DNA of 64,000 nt from an uncultured Paracoccaceae bacterium (lineage in GTDB: Bacteria; Pseudomonadota; Alphaproteobacteria; Rhodobacterales; Rhodobacteraceae): positions 62,001-126,000 of the forward strand of contig CANMAI010000002.1 of the NCBI GenBank assembly GCA_947495795.1. The letters run 5' to 3'. The position numbers and the translations under genes are program-made. This document shows positions 1-7,764 of this stretch, one piece after another. The notes beneath the pieces are model-generated. The model was given only the letters and a program-made list of their open reading frames with translations, made no database searches and had not been told where the DNA came from. Within the stretch, counting starts at the first letter, position 1. The number at the start of each line of letters is the position of its first letter.

Positions 1-2
1 AG

Positions 3-260
3 AACAACCGGCGGATCTGGGCGGAGGTTTCGGCTTCCGAAGGGGCGCCCTTGGAGGAGCTTGCGCCGGATCTGACGATGCCCTCCCTGATTGTCTGGTG
101 CGATGAAGATCGGATCTTTCACCCCAGTGGTGGGCCGGTGCTGGAAGATGCGCTTGGTGATGGCAGGCTTGTTGCGCTGAAAGGGTGCGGCCATGTTCCA
201 ATGCTGGATAAGCCGCGGAAGGTGGGCGAGGTGTATCTCGAGTTTCTGAAGGGGCTTTGA
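3..260 (+). CDS. Alpha/beta-fold hydrolase, C-terminal fragment (cut by the window edge)
   Basis: The reading frame is open from base 3 to a TGA at 258-260, so this is the last ~85 codons of a gene that starts outside the window. The visible part matches the end of an alpha/beta hydrolase: a strand ending in PSLIVWCDEDRIF, whose aspartate is in the position of the catalytic acid, and then GCGHVPMLDKP, whose histidine is in the position of the catalytic base. The tail EVYLEFLKGL is the usual final helix. The nucleophile serine is not visible and the substrate cannot be told. It converges on the small secreted protein gene that follows, with one base between the stops. Confidence 0.75.
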   Translation, partial: NNRRIWAEVSASEGAPLEELAPDLTMPSLIVWCDEDRIFHPSGGPVLEDALGDGRLVALKGCGHVPMLDKPRKVGEVYLEFLKGL

Positions 261-261
261 A

Positions 262-600
262 CTATTTGGTGAAGGTACCCGTGCTTACATGGCCGCCGGG
301 ATCAATGAAACGGAGTTCGGCACCATCGGGTGATATCCGGGCGGTGTAGCAAGTCCATTCCTCAGTCGGCGGCCATTGGCTGCAATAGTATTGGCTGTCG
401 GCCCGCCAATAGCCCCAGCTTTCCTGACGCGCGGTGTAGCGGGTGCGGCCGGAGGCATAGAAGGTTTGTATGGCATCTTCATAGGCGAGCGTTTGGCCGG
501 AGAGGGCTGCGGTGAGTGCCTCTCCCTGAAGCAACGGCCACATTTCGGCCCGGGTCTGTGTGGCTGCGAGGGCGAGCAGGGTGCAGAACCAGACCTTCAC
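262..600 (-). CDS. Small secreted protein, function unknown
   Basis: 112 residues with a clear Sec signal peptide (MKVWFCTLLALAATQTRAE, probable cleavage after TRA). The mature part is about 93 residues, rich in Trp and Tyr, with two cysteines (YYCSQWPP and WTCYTA) that could form a disulfide. The pattern G-T-Y...W.YW...YCSQW....W.CY resembles small periplasmic proteins common in Rhodobacterales, but I cannot name the family with certainty. The start is a GTG that overlaps the stop of mmsB (GTGA), so translation is probably coupled and the gene is the last of the valine-degradation operon. Confidence 0.7.
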   Translation of the reverse strand: MKVWFCTLLALAATQTRAEMWPLLQGEALTAALSGQTLAYEDAIQTFYASGRTRYTARQESWGYWRADSQYYCSQWPPTEEWTCYTARISPDGAELRFIDPGGHVSTGTFTK

Positions 601-1460
601 CCAGCCCCCCGGAGAGCCGCGAGAACCGCAGAGAAATCGCGCCCTTCGCCGCCAGCTTTGATGAAAGCCTGATAAAGCTCGGTCGCACGGCTGCCCATCG
701 GTGTTGCGGCATCCACTGCCTCTGCAGCTTCCTGGGAAAGCCGCAGATCTTTCAGCATCAGCTCTGCGGCAAAACCCGGCTTGTAGTCATTGTCGGCAGG
801 CGATGACGGGCCGATGCCGGGAGCTGGGCAATAGGTGTTGACGGACCAGCAGGCCCCCGAGGAGGTTGAAACCACATCAAAGAGTTTCTGCCAGTCCAAA
901 TCCAGCTTTTCGGCCAGTGCAAAGGCCTCGCAGGTGCCGAGCATGGAAATGCCGAGGAGCATATTGTTGCAGATCTTGGCAGCCTGTCCGGCCCCCGGTG
1001 CGCCGCAATGCACCGTTTTTCTGCCCATGATCTCGAAGAGAGGGAGCGCTGTGTTGAAAGCCCTTTCCGAACCGCCCGCCATGAACGTGAGCGTGCCTGC
1101 AGTGGCTCCGCCGATACCACCGGAAACGGGCGCATCCACCGCCTGAAGCCCCGCATCCTCAGCTTGCGCTGCCACCGCGCGCGCGCTTTCAACATCGACG
1201 GTTGAACAATCAATCAATGTGCTCCCGGGCTGCATTGCCGGGATGATCTCATCGGCGACGTGCCGCAGGATTGCCCCGTTGGGAAGCATGGTGATCAGAG
1301 CGGCGCAGCCGGTAGCGGCCTCTCGCGCAGAGGCAGCCTCCGCCACCTCCTCGGCCACGGTTCCTGCCACATCAAACCCGCGCACCTCATGCCCGGCTTT
1401 GGCCAGATTGGCCGCCATCGGCGCGCCCATATTCCCCAGCCCGATAAACCCGATCTTCAT
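597..1460 (-). CDS. mmsB: 3-hydroxyisobutyrate dehydrogenase
   Basis: 287 residues. NAD-dependent oxidation of 3-hydroxyisobutyrate to methylmalonate semialdehyde in valine breakdown. The N-terminal Rossmann motif is IGFIGLGNMGAPMAANL, followed by the substrate-binding segment DAPVSGGIGGATAGTLTFMAGG around residue 120 and the catalytic-lysine helix GAGQAAKICNNMLLGI around residue 170. The ATG at 1460 is chosen over one further upstream because GGAGGG lies just before it and family members start at the Rossmann strand. Its product feeds mmsA, encoded upstream in the same cluster. Confidence 0.93.
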   Translation of the reverse strand: MKIGFIGLGNMGAPMAANLAKAGHEVRGFDVAGTVAEEVAEAASAREAATGCAALITMLPNGAILRHVADEIIPAMQPGSTLIDCSTVDVESARAVAAQAEDAGLQAVDAPVSGGIGGATAGTLTFMAGGSERAFNTALPLFEIMGRKTVHCGAPGAGQAAKICNNMLLGISMLGTCEAFALAEKLDLDWQKLFDVVSTSSGACWSVNTYCPAPGIGPSSPADNDYKPGFAAELMLKDLRLSQEAAEAVDAATPMGSRATELYQAFIKAGGEGRDFSAVLAALRGAG

Positions 1461-1497
1461 GTCACGCCCTCCCCGGAGAGGTGTCATGCCTCCCCTT

Positions 1498-1529
1498 TTC
1501 ATCTTTCTGAAAACATCCCCGCCGGAGGC
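1498..1529. repeat. Single arm of a roseobacter-type intergenic palindromic repeat
   Basis: A 32-base stretch matching 29 of 32 positions of the right arm of the two long palindromes at 25928-25998 and 31139-31209 (ends in CCCCGCCGGAGGC). Here the second arm is absent. Instead the end of the arm folds on itself as CGCCGG-AGGCT-CCGGCG followed by TTTT. It lies between the hydratase-family gene and mmsB. It could act as a weak transcription terminator or be a decayed repeat copy. Confidence 0.6.
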
Positions 1530-1538
1530 TCCGGCGTT

Positions 1539-2588
1539 TTAGCCTGTGCTTTCCTCCGGCATGGAAGCCCAAAGCCCCGCATCTCCGAGCGGCATCAGCA
1601 TGTTCACCATATCCATATGCGGCACCGCTTCCACGCTCTCGTGCTGCCAGTTGGGGGTGCGATCCTTGTCGATGATCATCGCGCGGATACCCTCGATGAA
1701 GTCCCCCTGAGAGGCACTGCGCGATGTAAAGCGGTATTCCATTTCCAGCGCGGGGCGGATGCTCTCGAAAGCACGAACACGGCGGACAAGTTCGACAGTG
1801 CAGGCAACCGAGAGCGGAGAGTTGCGGCGGATGGCCCTGGTGGTCGCTTCGGCCAACTCATCGTCGCCCAGGCCACGCAGGATATCGGCGGCCGTGGCCC
1901 CGGCAAAGGTATCGTCTATGCGCTGGCGGTTGGCCATCAGCGTGCCGTCCGGCGGATCTTCGGCGGCGGCGTCTATCGCCGTATGGTCTCCCGTTTCCTC
2001 GATGCTCTCTATCAGCGCCGCCCAGTTCGCTTGCGGAATGTAGTAATCCGCAAAACCAGCGAGAAGGGCATCGGACGCGTCCATCCGATGAGCCGTGAGG
2101 CCTAGATATTCGCCAAGACGACCGGGTGCCCGAGCTAGGAGCAGCGAGCCGCCGACATCGGGCACGAGGCCGACGCCGCACTCGGGCATTGCGATGCGGC
2201 TGCTTTCGCAGACAACGCGGTGGGAACCGTGGAGCGAGACGCCAACGCCGCCTCCCATTGTGAAGCCCTGACAGAACGCGAGGTAGGGCTTTGGAAACTC
2301 GAAAATCTTTGCGTTGAGGCGGTACTCGTCAGCCCAGAAACGGCGGCCGTAATCATAATCGCCTTTGGATGCGCTTTCATACATGGCCGTAAGATCGCCG
2401 CCCGCGCAGAAGGCTTTCTCGCCTGCCGCATCTATCAAAACACAGGCTACCTCATCATCCTGGGCCCAGACATCCAGCGCGTCCTCGATCTGGAGCGCCA
2501 TTTGATAGGTGAGCGCGTTCAGCGCCTTCGGGCGGTTGAGCGTGATCCGGCCTGTGCGGCGGGTCTTGCGGATGCGGATATCGCTCAT
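1539..2588 (-). CDS. Enoyl-CoA hydratase/isomerase-family protein, probable 3-hydroxyisobutyryl-CoA hydrolase
   Basis: 349 residues, crotonase fold. Oxyanion-hole segments are AFCAGGDLTAMYE (about residue 60) and FCQGFTMGGGVGVSLHGSHR (about 105), and the active-site region is AMPECGVGLVPDVGGS (about 135). The length of ~350 with a C-terminal extension is that of 3-hydroxyisobutyryl-CoA hydrolases rather than ~260-residue hydratases. The neighbouring acyl-CoA dehydrogenase, mmsB and mmsA support a role in valine degradation. The ATG overlaps the stop of the upstream acyl-CoA dehydrogenase by four bases (ATGA), indicating coupling. Confidence 0.87.
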   Translation of the reverse strand: MSDIRIRKTRRTGRITLNRPKALNALTYQMALQIEDALDVWAQDDEVACVLIDAAGEKAFCAGGDLTAMYESASKGDYDYGRRFWADEYRLNAKIFEFPKPYLAFCQGFTMGGGVGVSLHGSHRVVCESSRIAMPECGVGLVPDVGGSLLLARAPGRLGEYLGLTAHRMDASDALLAGFADYYIPQANWAALIESIEETGDHTAIDAAAEDPPDGTLMANRQRIDDTFAGATAADILRGLGDDELAEATTRAIRRNSPLSVACTVELVRRVRAFESIRPALEMEYRFTSRSASQGDFIEGIRAMIIDKDRTPNWQHESVEAVPHMDMVNMLMPLGDAGLWASMPEESTG

Positions 2589-3730
2589 GCCCGTTCTGCC
2601 AGAAGGGCGCGGGCGGTGATGAGCCGCATGATCTCGTTGGTGCCTTCGAGGATCTGGTGAACGCGGAGATCGCGGACGATCTTCTCGATGCCGTAATCTT
2701 CCAGATAGCCGTAACCGCCGTGGATCTGGAGCGCATCATTGGCAACCTTGAAGGCCACATCCGTCACGAAACGCTTTGCCATCGCACAGTGCTTTGTCGC
2801 GTCCGGAGCTTCAGTATCCAGTTTCCAGGCGGCCTGACGGAGGAAGACGCGGGCGGCCTGAAGCTCTATCTCCATATCTGCCAGTTTGAACTGGAGCGAC
2901 TGGAACTGATCTATCGCCTTGCCGAACGCCTTGCGCTCACCCGCGTAGGAAAGGGCAGCACTGAGGGCCGCCTGTGCGCCGCCAAGAGCGCAAGCAGCGA
3001 TATTCAATCTGCCGCCATCAAGGCCCTGCATGGCGTAGGTGAAGCCCTTGCCTTCCTCACCAAGAAGGGCCTTGGCTGGCACTTTGCAATCGTCGAATTG
3101 CACTTGCGCTGTGGGTTGTGCGCGCCAGCCCATCTTGCGCTCCAGCGCACCGAAGGAGAGGCCGGATGCACCATCTTCTACAAGGACTGCGGAGATCCCT
3201 TTGGGGCCGTCCTCGCCGGTGCGGGACATGACGACATAGAGATCGGAATAGCCGCCGCCCGAGATGAAGGCCTTGGTACCGTTCAGGGTGTAGCCTTCAT
3301 TCGTGCGGTCTGCCCGCGTGCGGAGCGCGCTGGCATCGGAGCCGGAGCCCGGCTCCGTCAGGCAATAGGAAACGATGGTTTCCATCGTGCCGAGGCGCGG
3401 CATCCAGTGATCGCGCATCTCTTCGCTGCCGTTTCGGGCGATCATGTTGGCGCACATGTTGTGGATGGTGATGAAGGCTGCCACAGAGGGGCAGGCCATT
3501 GAAAGGGCTTCGAAAATGAGCGTGGCATCGAGGCGCGAAAGGCCGCTGCCACCGAGTTCTTCGGGCACGTAGATGGTGGCGAGGCCAAGTGCGGCTGCCT
3601 CCTCCAGCACAGCACGCGGCATGGTGCCTTCGGCATCCCATTTTAGCGCGTGCGGGGCGATTTTCTCCTGCCCGAAGGCGTGGGCCATATCGAAAATGGC
3701 GGACTGATCTGCGCTCAGGGCGAAATCCAT
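2585..3730 (-). CDS. Acyl-CoA dehydrogenase, probable isobutyryl-CoA dehydrogenase
   Basis: 381 residues, full length for the family. FAD-binding signatures are VSYCLTEPGSGSDASAL (about residue 125) and, near the end, QIHGGYGYLEDYGIEKIVRD with HQILEGTNEIMR, which carries the usual catalytic glutamate region of short-chain dehydrogenases. It should oxidise isobutyryl-CoA to methacrylyl-CoA with electrons passed to ETF. The specific substrate is inferred from co-location with mmsA, mmsB and the hydrolase-like gene. Confidence 0.88.
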   Translation of the reverse strand: MDFALSADQSAIFDMAHAFGQEKIAPHALKWDAEGTMPRAVLEEAAALGLATIYVPEELGGSGLSRLDATLIFEALSMACPSVAAFITIHNMCANMIARNGSEEMRDHWMPRLGTMETIVSYCLTEPGSGSDASALRTRADRTNEGYTLNGTKAFISGGGYSDLYVVMSRTGEDGPKGISAVLVEDGASGLSFGALERKMGWRAQPTAQVQFDDCKVPAKALLGEEGKGFTYAMQGLDGGRLNIAACALGGAQAALSAALSYAGERKAFGKAIDQFQSLQFKLADMEIELQAARVFLRQAAWKLDTEAPDATKHCAMAKRFVTDVAFKVANDALQIHGGYGYLEDYGIEKIVRDLRVHQILEGTNEIMRLITARALLAERA

Positions 3731-3793
3731 GTGGTTCTCCGGACGTGTCGCTTTGCCCGGAGTAAAGCCTGCCCGGCTTTACTGATCAAGCGT

Positions 3794-4279
3794 TCAATTC
3801 CCGAAAGTAAGATTGATCGAGAGACCGGAGCGGTGGGACGGGTAGTAGAGCCCATCAGGACCCAGAACGACAAAGATACCGTTGGGGCGGTACGTGCCCA
3901 CAAGACGCGTGCCACATGTGGTGCGTTCGCGGATGAGGGTGGAAGCGCTACCTGTTTCCGTTTGGGGTGCGTATCTTTCCTGCGTGCCTATGCAGGCCGG
4001 ATGATAGGGCGGCCAGGCCAGCGCGCCGGTCGCGAGTGACGGTGCAGGCGCACGCGCCGCGGCAAGGGCCGCTTCGCGCTCTGCCTCAAGCCGCTTCTCC
4101 TCGGCTCTGGCGCGGGCCTTGGCGATTTCGGCGGCCTCATCTGCGCGCTTATCGGCTTGTTTCTCGAAGAAGGCTTCCCGTTCGGGACTGTTACCAAAAA
4201 CGGAGAACCGCCCGGATTCTGCGGAGCCCGGAAGTGGTGCCGCGAGTGCAGCAATGAGAGGGAGTATGAAGCTCTTCAT
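3794..4279 (-). CDS. Secreted protein with EREAFFE motif, function unknown
   Basis: 161 residues from ATG 4279, where a signal peptide begins (MKSFILPLIAALAAPLPGSAES). After it comes VFGNSPEREAFFEKQADKRA, then a charged Ala/Glu/Arg-rich helix of ~40 residues that looks like a coiled coil, then a small C-terminal domain with two cysteines (PACIG, TTCGTR) and a GPDGLYYP turn. The motif FGNSPEREAFFE is shared with the next upstream protein (FGESAEREAFFED), so the two are paralogues. No known domain recognised. Confidence 0.7.
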   Translation of the reverse strand: MKSFILPLIAALAAPLPGSAESGRFSVFGNSPEREAFFEKQADKRADEAAEIAKARARAEEKRLEAEREAALAAARAPAPSLATGALAWPPYHPACIGTQERYAPQTETGSASTLIRERTTCGTRLVGTYRPNGIFVVLGPDGLYYPSHRSGLSINLTFGN

Positions 4280-4520
4280 TCGATCATCATAGGTATTTTT
4301 GAGCAAAAGTACCAGACTTGTGGCGGCTGGCCCTTGTTACCGAATGGCGAATGATTGTTCGAGGGGGCGGGGAAGGCCGCGGGCAGTCGGCCGCCCCGAT
4401 CTCGGGGCTTCGCCCCTCCCGGCCCGCCCGCCAGCCTCGCGCCCGACAGGGGAGACTGATCACGTTGACATATCGCGACGAGAGAGTTTGGCGTGGACAG
4501 AGACTGATTGACCCTGACAG
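4280..4520. other. GC-rich intergenic spacer with short hairpins
   Basis: About 240 bases between the two EREAFFE genes. The middle is very GC-rich and contains a small hairpin (GGGGC-TTC-GCCCC near 4396-4408) and a GGGGCGG/CCGCCCC pair. No convincing open frame with a ribosome-binding site was found, and no clear terminator U-run. Confidence 0.4.
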
Positions 4521-5099
4521 CTATTCGCCGAGCACAATCGAGACGTCTACGGTTTTGGTGGTGATCGGGTACACTTTTCCATCGGAACCACGAATTACGA
4601 ACCTCGTCGCGACGGTTGCCTGAGTACCGGGAGGGCAGGCGATGGTGGCGCGGAGGGGGCTGTTTGGGGGAACATATGTCTGTGCGACCCTGCTTTCAAA
4701 GCATCGTCTGTCGTAAAAACCCGCAGCTCCGGTGATCTCATCTATTGGATAGTTCTCGGGATCTGCTCTATTTACACTCCGCATCGCCTCAGTCTCCTGC
4801 AGTCGAATTTTCCGCTCTTCAAGCGAATTACCGGCTCCCTGGAAGTTGGGTTGAGGAGTGGCATTTGCGGCCTGATCTTCAAAAAAGGCTTCGCGCTCGG
4901 CGCTTTCGCCAAAGGCGGAATTGCCCGCACCAAAAGGGGAGTTCCCTTTGTTGAAGACTGAGGAGCCGCGGGTGGCATTGCCGAAGTTCGATGCGTTTCC
5001 AAAGATCAGTTTGCCCTCTCCGTCTGAGGGCTCTTCCTGAGCAGTGGCAGGAGAGGAGATGATGGAAGCGGCCAGAGTGAGTAGGATATAGCGGTTCAA
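4521..5099 (-). CDS. Secreted protein with FGN-type repeats and EREAFFE motif, function unknown
   Basis: 192 residues read from a TTG at 5099, the only start that puts a signal peptide (LNRYILLTLAASIISSPATAQ) at the N-terminus. The open frame continues upstream into the mmsA coding region, but that part is mmsA shadow. The mature protein begins with repeated Phe-Gly-Asn/Gly turns (FGNASNFGN, FNKGNSPFGAGNSAFG) followed by FGESAEREAFFED, shared with the neighbour at 3794-4279. The C-terminal part carries two or more cysteines (RRCFESR, IACPPGT) and SDGKVYPI, parallel to GPDGLYYP in the paralogue. The start codon is uncertain because no strong ribosome-binding site is visible. Confidence 0.65.
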   Translation of the reverse strand: MNRYILLTLAASIISSPATAQEEPSDGEGKLIFGNASNFGNATRGSSVFNKGNSPFGAGNSAFGESAEREAFFEDQAANATPQPNFQGAGNSLEERKIRLQETEAMRSVNRADPENYPIDEITGAAGFYDRRCFESRVAQTYVPPNSPLRATIACPPGTQATVATRFVIRGSDGKVYPITTKTVDVSIVLGE

Positions 5100-5121
5100 T
5101 TTGACAATCCGTAAATCTGTT

Positions 5122-5149
5122 GTTCTCGCCGGATTGAACCGGCAAGAAC
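5122..5149. terminator. Hairpin between mmsA and the downstream secreted-protein gene
   Basis: GTTCT-C-GCCGG, loop ATTGAA, CCGGC-A-AGAAC: a 10-pair stem with one C/A mismatch just after the mmsA stop. There is no U-run on either strand, so it may be a processing or mRNA-stability hairpin rather than a true terminator. Confidence 0.4.
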
Positions 5150-5169
5150 AGACTAAACGGTTTCCAGAG

Positions 5170-6669
5170 TTATTCCATCGTTGGAATGGAGAAATCGGCA
5201 CCTTCCTTCGTGCCCGATGGCCAGCGGGCGGTGACGGTTTTGGTGCGGGTGTAGAAGCGGAAGGCGTCTGGCCCGTGCTGGTTGAGATCGCCGAAGCCGG
5301 ATTTCTTCCAGCCGCCGAACGTGTGGTAGGCCAGCGGTACCGGGATGGGGACATTGACGCCGACCATACCGATGTTGATGCGGGCGGCGAAGTCTCTTGC
5401 CGTGTCGCCGTCGCGGGTGAAAATGGCGGTGCCGTTGCCATATTCGTGATCCATCGCGTAACCCAGCGCCTCCTCGTAGGAATTGGCGCGTACGGTGGAG
5501 AGGACGGGGCCGAAGATTTCCTGTTTGTAGATGTCCATGTCTTTCGTGACGTTGTCGAAGAGGCAGGCGCCGACGAAGTAGCCTTCCTCATAGCCCTGCA
5601 TCCTGAAGTCGCGGCCATCGACGACAAGCTTTGCGCCTTCCTCGACGCCGCGATCGACGAGGCCGAGGACGCGGGTCTTTGCTTCGGCGGTGACGAGGGG
5701 CCCGAAATCGACGTCATTCCCGGCGGTGTAGGGACCGATTTTGAGGGATTCTACGCGGGGGGCGAGCTTTTCGATGAGACGGTCGGCGGTATCTTCACCG
5801 ACTGGCACGGCGACGGAGATGGCCATGCAGCGCTCGCCCGCAGCGCCGTAGCCGGCACCCACAAGAGCGTCTACCGCCTGATCCATATCTGCATCCGGCA
5901 TGATGATCATGTGGTTCTTGGCACCGCCGAAGCATTGGACACGTTTGCCGTTGGCACAGCCACGGGAGTATATGTACTCGGCGATGGGGGTGGAGCCGAC
6001 GAAGCCGATGCCTGAGATGATTTCGTTGTCGAGGATTGCGTCCACGCTTTCCTTATCGCCGTTCACGACCTGAAGTATGCCATCTGGCAGGCCAGCCTCC
6101 TGCATCAACTCAGCGAGCATGAGCGGGACGGAAGGATCGCGCTCCGACGGCTTCAGGATGAAGGCGTTGCCGCAGACGATGGCGGGGCAGAATTTCCACA
6201 TCGGGATCATGGCGGGGAAGTTGAAAGGGGTGATGCCTGCAGCGACGCCGATGGGCTGGCGCATGGAGAACATATCGATCCCCGGGCCGGCATCGGTGGT
6301 GAACTCACCTTTGAGGAGGTGGGGCGCGCCGATGCAGAATTCGGCGACTTCAAGGCCTCGAATGACATCTCCCTTGGCATCGGGGATGGTTTTGCCGTGC
6401 TCTCGGGAGAGGGCTTCGGCGAGTTTGTCCATGTCGCGATGCAGCAGATCGACGAACTTCATCATCACGCGGGCGCGGCGTTGCGGGTTTGTGGCGGCCC
6501 ATGCTGGCTGGGCTGCGGCGGCGGAGGCTGTGGCCGCATCCAGCTCTGCTTTGGAGGCGAGCGGGACGCGAGCCTGCACTTCGCCTGTAGCCGGGTTGTA
6601 GACATCGGCAAAGCGACCAGATGTTCCCTTGGTGTGTTTGCCGTCGATGAAATGGGTGAGTTCTTGCAT
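5170..6669 (-). CDS. mmsA: Methylmalonate-semialdehyde dehydrogenase (CoA-acylating)
   Basis: 499 residues. Converts methylmalonate semialdehyde to propionyl-CoA, NADH and CO2, the last dedicated step of valine degradation; it also acts on malonate semialdehyde. Aldehyde dehydrogenase features include TPFNFPAMIPMWKFCPAI (about residue 150), GFVGSTPIAEYIY, and the catalytic cysteine in GAAGERCMAISVAVP (about residue 285). The ATG at 6669 is preceded by GGGAGG and gives the usual start MQELTHFIDGK; the open frame extends further upstream without support. It is transcribed away from the LysR gene at 6766 and is the probable target of that regulator. Confidence 0.93.
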   Translation of the reverse strand: MQELTHFIDGKHTKGTSGRFADVYNPATGEVQARVPLASKAELDAATASAAAAQPAWAATNPQRRARVMMKFVDLLHRDMDKLAEALSREHGKTIPDAKGDVIRGLEVAEFCIGAPHLLKGEFTTDAGPGIDMFSMRQPIGVAAGITPFNFPAMIPMWKFCPAIVCGNAFILKPSERDPSVPLMLAELMQEAGLPDGILQVVNGDKESVDAILDNEIISGIGFVGSTPIAEYIYSRGCANGKRVQCFGGAKNHMIIMPDADMDQAVDALVGAGYGAAGERCMAISVAVPVGEDTADRLIEKLAPRVESLKIGPYTAGNDVDFGPLVTAEAKTRVLGLVDRGVEEGAKLVVDGRDFRMQGYEEGYFVGACLFDNVTKDMDIYKQEIFGPVLSTVRANSYEEALGYAMDHEYGNGTAIFTRDGDTARDFAARINIGMVGVNVPIPVPLAYHTFGGWKKSGFGDLNQHGPDAFRFYTRTKTVTARWPSGTKEGADFSIPTME

Positions 6670-6691
6670 ATGGGCCTCCCTTGGTTGGCCC

Positions 6692-6757
6692 CTTATAGTC
6701 TTGCAGAATTGTGGGTGACAGAGGCAGATTGACAAAAGTGTTTTGCAATTTTGCAAA
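6692..6757. promoter_or_regulatory. Divergent mmsA/LysR control region with paired TTGCA motifs
   Basis: The 96-base gap between mmsA and the divergent LysR gene holds a minus-strand -10-like TATAAG (6697-6692) with a poor -35, as expected for an activated promoter. Two convergently arranged copies of a related motif are present: CTTGCAGAATTG on the plus strand (6700-6711) and CTTTGCAAAATTG on the minus strand (6757-6745). Each is a T-N11-A type site as favoured by LysR proteins. The assignment is inferred. Confidence 0.45.
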
Positions 6758-6765
6758 GGGGAAAG

Positions 6766-7686
6766 ATGGACTGGGATGATTTACGGGTGTTTCTCGCGGT
6801 GGCGCGGGCCGAAAGCCTGACGGGGGCGGGCAAAGCCCTACGGCTGGACCCAGCAACGGTGGGGCGGCGCATTCAGCGGCTGGAGGGGGCGTTGGGTATG
6901 CGGCTTTTTGCGAAATCGCCGCAGGGGTACGCGATGACAGAGACAGGACAAAGGCTGCTTTCGGAGGCGGAACATGTGGAGCAGGGCGTGCTCGGAGCTC
7001 TGGCAGAGGCGCAGGGGCCGCAAAGAGCGCTTTCCGGTACGATCAGGCTGGGCGCTCCGGATGGCTGTGCGACGTATGTTTTGCCTCAGGTGCTGGCGGA
7101 TATCGCGACCCGCCATCCGGGACTGGATGTGCAGATCGTGGCGCTGCCGCGTGTGTTCAACCTATCCAAACGGGAGGCGGATATGGCGATAGCCGTCTCT
7201 CCACCTACGGCCGGGCGGCTGACGGTGCAGAAGGTGGCGGAGTATCATCTGCATCTTGCGGCTTCGGAAGCATATCTCGATATGGCGGGCGGCATCGCAT
7301 TACGGAATGACCTGAAGGGCAGGCGGATTGTTGGGTATATCCCCGACATGATTTATGACAGCGCGCTGGATTATCAGGCTGAGCTCGGTGTGGGGCGAGT
7401 GGATTTTGCCTCCAATTCGGTTCCGGTCCAGCTCGCCTGGATCCGCGCTGGTGCGGGTATCGGGATTGTACACGATTTCGCGCTGCCGTTTGTTCCGGGC
7501 GTGAAGCGGGTGCTGGTGGACACGTTTAAACTTGCCCGGCAATTCTACCTCATCCGCCACGCGGATGACCGGCGGGTTGAGCGGCTTGGACTCTTTGCGG
7601 AGGAGTTGACGAGCGGAGTACGGCGGGAAGTGGCGCGGCTTGAGACACTGGCTGAAGCTGGCACCTTGGTTTCTGTCGACGGATAG
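6766..7686 (+). CDS. LysR-family transcriptional regulator, likely regulator of mmsA
   Basis: 306 residues from ATG 6766, preceded by AAAGGGGAAAG. The N-terminal winged HTH reads MDWDDLRVFLAVARAESLTGAGKALRLDPATVGRRIQRLE, followed by a LysR effector-binding domain. The variant DPATVGRRI recognition helix is typical of the LysR subgroup often found divergent to mmsA in roseobacters. The divergent arrangement suggests that it senses a valine-catabolic intermediate and controls mmsA; this is inference from context. Confidence 0.87.
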   Translation: MDWDDLRVFLAVARAESLTGAGKALRLDPATVGRRIQRLEGALGMRLFAKSPQGYAMTETGQRLLSEAEHVEQGVLGALAEAQGPQRALSGTIRLGAPDGCATYVLPQVLADIATRHPGLDVQIVALPRVFNLSKREADMAIAVSPPTAGRLTVQKVAEYHLHLAASEAYLDMAGGIALRNDLKGRRIVGYIPDMIYDSALDYQAELGVGRVDFASNSVPVQLAWIRAGAGIGIVHDFALPFVPGVKRVLVDTFKLARQFYLIRHADDRRVERLGLFAEELTSGVRREVARLETLAEAGTLVSVDG

Positions 7687-7764
7687 ATCTGCGGATAGCG
7701 CAAGCGCGATCAAGCATTCAGCGCGCGATCCAACCATGCTTTTCGCTTGAGATGTAAGGAGGCG

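Noticed and set aside
5100-5717. Upstream extension of the 4521-5099 secreted-protein frame into mmsA
   Set aside because: The extension is an out-of-frame reading of mmsA with low-complexity Ser/Pro/Arg composition. The signal peptide places the real start at 5099.
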